This document shows, piece after piece, positions 58,801 through 64,000 of a stretch of 64,000 nt of DNA. The stretch spans positions 6,115-70,114 of the forward strand of contig NZ_JAAIJZ010000005.1 in the NCBI RefSeq assembly GCF_011752005.1. Direction: 5' to 3'. Under the pieces are notes generated by a model, which saw only the letters and a program-made list of their open reading frames with translations, searched no databases and had not been told where the DNA came from. The stretch comes from Canibacter zhoujuaniae (lineage in GTDB: Bacteria > Actinomycetota > Actinomycetes > Actinomycetales > Microbacteriaceae). Positions within the stretch are counted from its first letter, which is position 1. Each line of letters opens with the position of its first letter. A program made the translations under genes and the position numbers.

Positions 58801-60183
58801 ATGGGCAACTATGTTTCTAAAAACCCTGCCACCGGAGAGGTTGTCGCTGAGTTTCCTGAGCATTCAGATGCTGAAATTAACGAGGCAATTGAGAAAGCAG
58901 ATGGAGCGTATCGCAGCTGGAAGTTTGCGTCACTGTCGGATCGCGCGGCGTTGCTGCAACAGGTTTCTAAGGTTTTCCGCGATAGAGCGCAGGAATTGGC
59001 TGAGGTTATAACCACTGAGATGGGCAAACCTATCACTCAGGCACTGGGTGAGGTAGAGATTGTGGCTCGTATTTTTGAATACTATGCGGTGAACCTCGAA
59101 AAGTTTCTCGCAGATGAGCTGATCGAGACTGCGCTTGCGGGCAAAGCGTTTATTCGCGCTGAGGCGATCGGGGTGCTGCTCGGCATTATGCCGTGGAACT
59201 TCCCCTACTATCAAATAGCGCGGTTTGCGGCGCCGAACATTGGTTTGGGTAACACTATTCTGATCAAACACGCCCGCAACTGTCCGCGCACCGCGCTTGC
59301 GTTCGAGTCGGTAATGCGGGAAGCTGGTGCCCCCGAGGGTGTTTACACCAATATTTTTGCGAGCAATGAGCAGGTTGCCCAGATGCTTGCGCATGATGCG
59401 GTGCGAGCGGTGTCACTCACCGGGTCAGAGCGGGCCGGTGCTGCGGTTGCCGAGGCGGCCGGTCGCAATTTGAAGAAGTGTGTGCTAGAGCTGGGCGGCT
59501 CTGATCCGTTCATTGTCTGTGCGTCTGCAGATCCGCAACAGGCGGCCGCAGCCGCCGCAGAGGGCCGGCTGCGCAACGCCGGGCAGGTGTGCACCTCATC
59601 AAAGCGTTTCTTTGCGCACGCTGATATTTATGATGAGTTTGTGCGCGAGCTAAAACAGGAGTTTAGTGAGTGGGTGCCGAGCGATCCGCTCTCTCCAAAT
59701 ACCAAGATTGGCTCGCTGTCAAGCGCCACAGCACTCGCAGACGTCGATGAGCTTGTGCAGGATGCTGTTTCTAAGGGCGCCACAGTTCTGGTTGCCGGTG
59801 GGCACTGCGATGTGCCGGAGTTTCTTGATGGTAGCTTCTATCAGCCGATAGTGCTCACCGATGTCACCGAAGACATGCGAATTTTCCGAGAAGAGGTTTT
59901 CGGCCCGGTTGCTGTGCTGCACCGCTTTGAAACAGATGAAGAGGCAATCGCTGCGGCAAATGACAGCCCCTACGGGCTTGCGGCAGCCGTGTTCACTAAT
60001 GATGATGCGCAGTGGAGCAAATTCAATCACCGGCTAGAGGTTGGCATGGTGTGGCGCAACGCAACCAGCAAGTCTGCGCCGGAGCTGCCCTTTGGTGGTG
60101 TTAAAAATTCTGGTTTCGGGCGTGAACTTTCAAGACTCGGCCTTGATGAGTTTGCTAATAAAAAACTGATAGCAGAGCCTTAA
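58801..60183 (+). CDS. Aldehyde dehydrogenase, succinate-semialdehyde type (paralogue)
   Basis: 460 residues from ATG 58801, with AAGGAGAG upstream. The sequence parallels the gene at 38378-39754 throughout: PWNFPYYQIARFAAP, Glu in LELGG, catalytic Cys in NAGQVCTSSKRFF. Starting ASN is of the short GabD/Sad type. It is probably NAD(P)+-linked oxidation of succinate or related semialdehydes. The isolated location suggests an independent regulation. Confidence 0.88.
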   Translation: MGNYVSKNPATGEVVAEFPEHSDAEINEAIEKADGAYRSWKFASLSDRAALLQQVSKVFRDRAQELAEVITTEMGKPITQALGEVEIVARIFEYYAVNLEKFLADELIETALAGKAFIRAEAIGVLLGIMPWNFPYYQIARFAAPNIGLGNTILIKHARNCPRTALAFESVMREAGAPEGVYTNIFASNEQVAQMLAHDAVRAVSLTGSERAGAAVAEAAGRNLKKCVLELGGSDPFIVCASADPQQAAAAAAEGRLRNAGQVCTSSKRFFAHADIYDEFVRELKQEFSEWVPSDPLSPNTKIGSLSSATALADVDELVQDAVSKGATVLVAGGHCDVPEFLDGSFYQPIVLTDVTEDMRIFREEVFGPVAVLHRFETDEEAIAAANDSPYGLAAAVFTNDDAQWSKFNHRLEVGMVWRNATSKSAPELPFGGVKNSGFGRELSRLGLDEFANKKLIAEP

Positions 60184-60214
60184 TAAGCGAACTGCGCGCC
60201 GCTATGCGCGTTCG

Positions 60215-60251
60215 GTGGCGGGTGGTGAGCTAACTAGTCACCGCCCGCCAC
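60215..60251. terminator. Strong bidirectional terminator
   Basis: GTGGCGGGTGGTGA (60215-60228) and TCACCGCCCGCCAC (60238-60251) form a 14-bp stem with one G-U/mismatch and a 9-nt loop, between convergent genes. Confidence 0.8.
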
Positions 60252-60256
60252 ACTGT

Positions 60257-60856
60257 TTAGTTCGTCTCTCGGGGCAGACCCCAGCACTCCTTGGCAATTT
60301 GTGCGCCCACTCCGCATCGCATAAGAATCGCGAGCTCTTTAGCAGCGCGTTCGATCCGCTCTGTTAATTCTGCCCCAGCCCAGTCTTCGGGGGCCGCGTA
60401 AATCGATGTCGGGATGATGAGTGCTCGCATGAAAGCAAACAGGGGTCGCAGATGATCGTCAGCGACCATAACGTGTCGACTTGATCCGCCTGTTGCGGTA
60501 AGCAGCACTGGTTTAGCGACGAGCAAATCAGTGCTGAGCAGGTCTATGAAGCTTTTAAACAGCCCACTGGGCGCGGCTTTATAGACAGGAGTTCCTATTA
60601 TTAGGCCGTCAGCCTGCGCAATCAAGCTGATGGTCTCTTGCAGTGCGTCCGTCACCGTTCCGCCGACAATGCTTTGCATAATGTCACCTGCGAGCGGCGC
60701 AAGCTCTACCGCGGTCAATGTCACCTCGTGCCCGGCTTTGTCGAGTGTTTCAACAACCTTGAGCGCCGCCTGATCTGTCAGAGTTTTAGTGGTCGAGGGG
60801 TTGCTCGTCCCGGCACTAATAGTGAGCAGTTGAAGCGGCGTTGTTGCGTTAGACAT
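60257..60856 (-). CDS. NAD(P)H-dependent FMN reductase family protein
   Basis: 199 residues, flavodoxin-like fold: SAGTSNPSTTKTLTD phosphate loop, LIIGTPVYKAAPSGLFKSFIDLL (SsuE/MsuE signature) and LLTATGGSSRHVM. It supplies reduced FMN to partner monooxygenases or acts as a quinone/azo reductase; no monooxygenase gene is present nearby. AGGAG lies about 9 nt upstream. Confidence 0.9.
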   Translation of the reverse strand: MSNATTPLQLLTISAGTSNPSTTKTLTDQAALKVVETLDKAGHEVTLTAVELAPLAGDIMQSIVGGTVTDALQETISLIAQADGLIIGTPVYKAAPSGLFKSFIDLLSTDLLVAKPVLLTATGGSSRHVMVADDHLRPLFAFMRALIIPTSIYAAPEDWAGAELTERIERAAKELAILMRCGVGAQIAKECWGLPRETN

Positions 60857-60945
60857 GACGCTGATCTCCTAGTGTCTGATGTTTTGTCCGTTATAAACCT
60901 TAAACCCTGCGTGCTGGCAGTAATTTTTCAAGCGCTGACAGCACT

Positions 60946-62466
60946 TCAGCCCTGTTCACCACCGACCGAGCTGATCCGTCGCGGCACCGTGAACCATGCG
61001 ATTATTGCTGAGCAGACGCACAGCGCAGCGGCTACCAACAGAGTCATCTGCACCGCTTGCACATATGCGGTGTTTACCGCTGTAAAGATAGTTTGATCGT
61101 CGAAAAAACTAACAGCACCAGCAAGGGACTCTGAAATTGTTTCACGTGAAACACTGTCGACTCCTGCCGGTAGCTGCAGACTCTGGCTGTAGACGCTGTT
61201 TATCAGCGATCCCATAACCGCGATACCAAAAGCTGCCCCCAGCTCAAAACCGGTTTCAGATATGGCTGAGGCGGCCCCGGCGCGCTCTGGTGGCACCGCG
61301 CTAAGAATAACGTCGTTTGTAAGACTCATCGCTGTCGCAGCACCAAACCCGAGCAGCCCCAGCGCAACAGCTGTTGGCCAATAGGGCTCAAGTGTCACTG
61401 TATAAGCCAGCAGCGCAAAGGCTCCCGCGGTTAGAAGCATGCCTCCGGCAATCGATCCGCGATAGGCGAATCGCGCAATAAAAAAGCCCACAAGAGCCGG
61501 TAGCACTAGCTGCGCAACCGCGATCGGGAGCTCTGCAAAACCTGCGGTGAGTGGGGAGTATCCACGCAGAAACTGCAGATATTGCGAGAAGAAATAATTG
61601 AGCCCGATGATTCCAAAAATTGCAACCATGTTTATGAGGTTTGCACCCGTGAATGCGCGAATGCGAAACAGGTATACGTCCATCATCGGTTGGTACTGCC
61701 GCAGCTGGCGACGCACAAAGACAGTTCCGCCGATAACGCTGATCATGAGGGTTGTTAGCGTGATCCAGTCAAAAGCGTTGTGCGCAAAATGTTTAATTGC
61801 ATACACGAAACTGACCATTGTCACCAGTGACAGCAACGAAGAAAGCACATCAAAGGAGCCAGGGTTTGGGTTTTTTGATTCCGGGAGCAGCAGTGCGCCG
61901 AAGATGATCAAGATCACCATAACGGGCACGTTAATAAGAAACACCGACCCCCAATGGAAGTGTTCGAGAATGAACCCGCCAATCACCGGACCGAGCACTC
62001 CGCCGACGCCGAAAGCACTCGCCCAGATCGCGATGGCGCGGGTGCGCTCCCTATCATCTATAAAAATGTTGCGGATCAGAGCCAGCGTTGACGGCATTAG
62101 ATTGGCGCCAGCGGCTCCCATGAGTGCGCGCGCACAGATCAGCATTTCTGGCGTGGTTGCATATGCCGCAAGAATGGAGCTGAGCCCAAATGCTGCAGAA
62201 CCGATGAGGAGCAGTTTTTTTCGCCCGATCCGGTCTGCTAAATTTCCCATCGTCACAAGCAGGCCGGCTATCACCAGCGTGTAGCTATCGCTGATCCAGA
62301 GTAGTTGGTTGGCGCTGGGCTTTAGATCTTGTGAGAGAGCGGGAACAGCGATAAACAAAACTGTGTTATCGATAGAGACGAGCAGGCAGGCAAGCACGAG
62401 AATTGCGAGTGCCCACCATCGTTTTGCTGCTGGTTCGACCGTTTGCACTGTTTTGTTGCTGTTCAT
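60946..62466 (-). CDS. MFS drug exporter, DHA2 (EmrB/QacA) family
   Basis: 506 residues from ATG 62466, which has GGAG 6 nt upstream; a farther start at 62478 is less likely. Fourteen TM segments with DHA2 motifs (LDxT-like SIDNTVLFIAVPAL, WISDSYTLVIAG, GNLADRIGRKK, GPVIGGFILEHFHWGSVFLINVPV). It exports hydrophobic cations or drugs by proton antiport. It may be co-transcribed with the FMN reductase gene downstream (89 bp). Confidence 0.9.
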   Translation of the reverse strand: MNSNKTVQTVEPAAKRWWALAILVLACLLVSIDNTVLFIAVPALSQDLKPSANQLLWISDSYTLVIAGLLVTMGNLADRIGRKKLLLIGSAAFGLSSILAAYATTPEMLICARALMGAAGANLMPSTLALIRNIFIDDRERTRAIAIWASAFGVGGVLGPVIGGFILEHFHWGSVFLINVPVMVILIIFGALLLPESKNPNPGSFDVLSSLLSLVTMVSFVYAIKHFAHNAFDWITLTTLMISVIGGTVFVRRQLRQYQPMMDVYLFRIRAFTGANLINMVAIFGIIGLNYFFSQYLQFLRGYSPLTAGFAELPIAVAQLVLPALVGFFIARFAYRGSIAGGMLLTAGAFALLAYTVTLEPYWPTAVALGLLGFGAATAMSLTNDVILSAVPPERAGAASAISETGFELGAAFGIAVMGSLINSVYSQSLQLPAGVDSVSRETISESLAGAVSFFDDQTIFTAVNTAYVQAVQMTLLVAAALCVCSAIIAWFTVPRRISSVGGEQG

Positions 62467-62524
62467 GACACACTCCACAATATCAATAGCACAGCTGCAG
62501 ACTGGGTTTTCTATTATGACTGTG

Positions 62525-62558
62525 AAAAGACCCGCCCAACAGTTGTTGAGCGGGTCTT
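62525..62558 (-). terminator. Intrinsic terminator of the right-hand surface protein gene
   Basis: AAGACCCGC (62527-62535) pairs with GCGGGTCTT (62550-62558), plus CAAC/GTTG inner pairs. On the minus strand TCTTTTC follows. Confidence 0.8.
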
Positions 62559-62581
62559 AATCACTGTGTCAGATTTTATGC

Positions 62582-64000
62582 CTAGGCATCCTTCCGACGT
62601 CTAGCAGCTGCAACCAAAGTGGCTCCCGCAAGCAGTGCGAGGGCACCACCAGACAGCAGCGCGGGTGCCGTTTCACTACCTGTCATTGCAAGCTTAGGCT
62701 TGTTAGGAGTTACCTTAACAGGTGGTTGCGGCTGTTCCGGAACTGGCGGCTGCTCAGGCTCAGCCGGCACAGGTGGCTCCTGTTCATCAGGCACCGGTGG
62801 CTGTGGTTCTGCGTTGTTGACGACATCACCCAGATCAACAGTCACACCATCCCGCTCAACCTTCACAGCAAGCGGCTCCTGATCCAACACATAACCCTCT
62901 GGCGCCTTAGTCTCAACAACACTATAAGCGCCATACGAAACACCATCAAACTGCACTACACCAGCATCATCCGAGGTCGCCGTAGCAACAACCGCGTCAT
63001 CCTTACGCAGCTCAAACTCAGCACCAGCAAGCACACCACCAGCACCATCAACCTTACGCAGCTTCACAGCACCAGACACAATCTTGTTATCAACAGTAAC
63101 CGTGCGATCAGCAACAGCCTCACCAGCCACAGTAACCGCATCAGAAGCAACAGTCACAGTAACCGGAGCAGCCTTCACAAGATTATCCGGCGCCTCAGTC
63201 TCAGTCAGCGTGTAAACACCAAACGGCACACTATCCCACTGCAAACCACCAGTCGAATCAGTAGCCCCAGTAAACGGTTCAGGCAACCGCTCAGGCGCAG
63301 GCACACCAGCAAGAGCTTCCTTCCAAGCAAGCTCAAACTTAACACCCGGCCCCGGATCAACACCCGCAACAGTCTTCAACACCTTCACAACACCAACCGT
63401 CGGTTCTGCGTTGTTGACGACATCACCCAAATCAACAGTCACACCATCCCGCTCAACCTTCACAGCAAGCGGCTCCTGATCCAACACATAACCCTCTGGC
63501 GCCTTAGTCTCAACAACACTATAAGCGCCATACGAAACACCATCAAACTGCACTACACCAGCATCATCCGAGGTCGCCGTAGCAACAACCGCGTCATCCT
63601 TACGCAGCTCAAACTCAGCACCAGCAAGCACACCACCAGCACCATCAACCTTACGCAGCTTCACAGCACCAGACACAATCTTGTTATCAACAGTAACCGT
63701 GCGATCAGCAACAGCCTCACCAGCCACAGTAACCGCATCAGAAGCAACAGTCACAGTAACCGGAGCAGCCTTCACAAGATTATCCGGCGCCTCAGTCTCA
63801 GTCAGCGTGTAAACACCAAACGGCACACTATCCCACTGCAAACCACCAGTCGAATCAGTAGCCCCAGTAAACGGTTCAGGCAACCGCTCAGGCGCAGGCA
63901 CACCAGCAAGAGCTTCCTTCCAAGCAAGCTCAAACTTAACACCCGGCCCCGGATCAACACCCGCAACAGTCTTCAACACCTTCACAACACCAACCGTCGG
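62582..64000 (-). CDS. LAMTG-anchored SpaA/CnaB-type surface protein, N-terminus beyond window
   Basis: At least 472 residues, open at the right edge. Two pairs of prealbumin-like (SpaA/CnaB) domains are visible, each with a start Lys (GVVKVLKT; GAVKLRK), an internal Glu (YTLTETEAP; YSVVETKAPEGYVL) and a terminal Asn (VDNK; VVNNAEP), the pattern of intramolecular isopeptide bonds. A Pro-Glu-rich wall-spanning region and the C-terminal LAMTG, helix and ARRRKDA form a class E sorting signal. The two repeats differ by about one base. It looks like a rigid stalk or pilin-like adhesin. Confidence 0.9.
   Translation of the reverse strand, partial: PTVGVVKVLKTVAGVDPGPGVKFELAWKEALAGVPAPERLPEPFTGATDSTGGLQWDSVPFGVYTLTETEAPDNLVKAAPVTVTVASDAVTVAGEAVADRTVTVDNKIVSGAVKLRKVDGAGGVLAGAEFELRKDDAVVATATSDDAGVVQFDGVSYGAYSVVETKAPEGYVLDQEPLAVKVERDGVTVDLGDVVNNAEPTVGVVKVLKTVAGVDPGPGVKFELAWKEALAGVPAPERLPEPFTGATDSTGGLQWDSVPFGVYTLTETEAPDNLVKAAPVTVTVASDAVTVAGEAVADRTVTVDNKIVSGAVKLRKVDGAGGVLAGAEFELRKDDAVVATATSDDAGVVQFDGVSYGAYSVVETKAPEGYVLDQEPLAVKVERDGVTVDLGDVVNNAEPQPPVPDEQEPPVPAEPEQPPVPEQPQPPVKVTPNKPKLAMTGSETAPALLSGGALALLAGATLVAAARRRKDA
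62805..63401 (-). repeat. 597-bp tandem repeat, copy 1
   Basis: A 199-codon unit encoding one pair of SpaA-type domains. The next 597 bp repeat it almost base for base; the only difference seen is CCCAGATC here against CCCAAATC in copy 2. Confidence 0.92.
63402..63998 (-). repeat. 597-bp tandem repeat, copy 2, array continuing past the edge
   Basis: The sequence from 63402 mirrors that from 62805, and the phase continues exactly to the window end (GG at 63999-64000 matches the first bases of the unit), so further copies are likely. Confidence 0.9.

Overview
The window looks like a chromosomal segment of a host-associated actinomycete of moderate GC content. The evidence is the block fhaA-fhaB-pstP-rodA-pbpA-pknA-pknB with crgA, a class E sortase, trpG and cyclophilin nearby, together with NucS and DtxR/IdeR-type iron control. 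Several genes appear to be transcribed without a 5' leader. A Micrococcales/Microbacteriaceae-like relative is my best guess from gene content; sequence alone does not settle it.

Layout. 1-2.0 kb: zinc-type ABC importer (ATPase cut by the left edge, His-rich lipoprotein) on the minus strand. 2.1-8.2 kb: a giant LAxTG surface protein with eight SdrD-type B repeats and a G10 tract by its promoter. 8.3-10.7 kb: methylmalonate-semialdehyde dehydrogenase and its GntR regulator. 10.8-13.6 kb: a three-gene TrpX-type ABC importer. 13.6-17.3 kb: a PutA homologue that seems to have lost both active sites. 17.3-21 kb: EfeUOB iron uptake behind a DtxR/IdeR-like box. 21-23 kb: TrhO and two YbjN proteins. 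23.1-23.8 kb: tRNA-Tyr whose 3' end is duplicated around a decayed IS481-type element.

23.9-32.3 kb is the most interesting part: an AT-richer, streptolysin S-like thiazole peptide cluster. A 38-residue precursor, too short for routine gene calling, has the core GGW-CCCCCC-WCW-INIFNF. It is followed by ABC ATPase, ABC permease, YcaO cyclodehydratase ending in PLPYP, small membrane protein, E1-like partner protein, degenerate dehydrogenase-like protein, SagB-type dehydrogenase, CPBP (SagE-like) membrane protease and a degenerate amidohydrolase. The inferred route is leader binding by the E1-like protein, YcaO cyclisation of Cys to thiazoline, oxidation to thiazole by the SagB-type enzyme, leader removal and/or immunity by the CPBP protein, and export by the ABC pair.

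32.4-44.4 kb is mostly housekeeping: M13 peptidase and MATE transporter on a 17-bp divergent promoter, NucS, SseB-like protein, a cytidylyltransferase, YggS, an aldehyde dehydrogenase, tRNA-Leu, an orphan GTPase, and an APC permease-nitrilase-GntR module. 44.5-57.3 kb is the conserved growth and division block, in which the kinases, phosphatase and FHA proteins control peptidoglycan synthesis by RodA/PbpA. 57.4-62.5 kb holds a small membrane-anchored protein, NUDIX, a second aldehyde dehydrogenase, an FMN reductase and an MFS exporter. From 62.6 kb to the right edge is a second LAxTG protein built of 597-bp near-identical tandem repeats. The class E sortase at 54.1 kb is the likely anchoring enzyme for both surface proteins.
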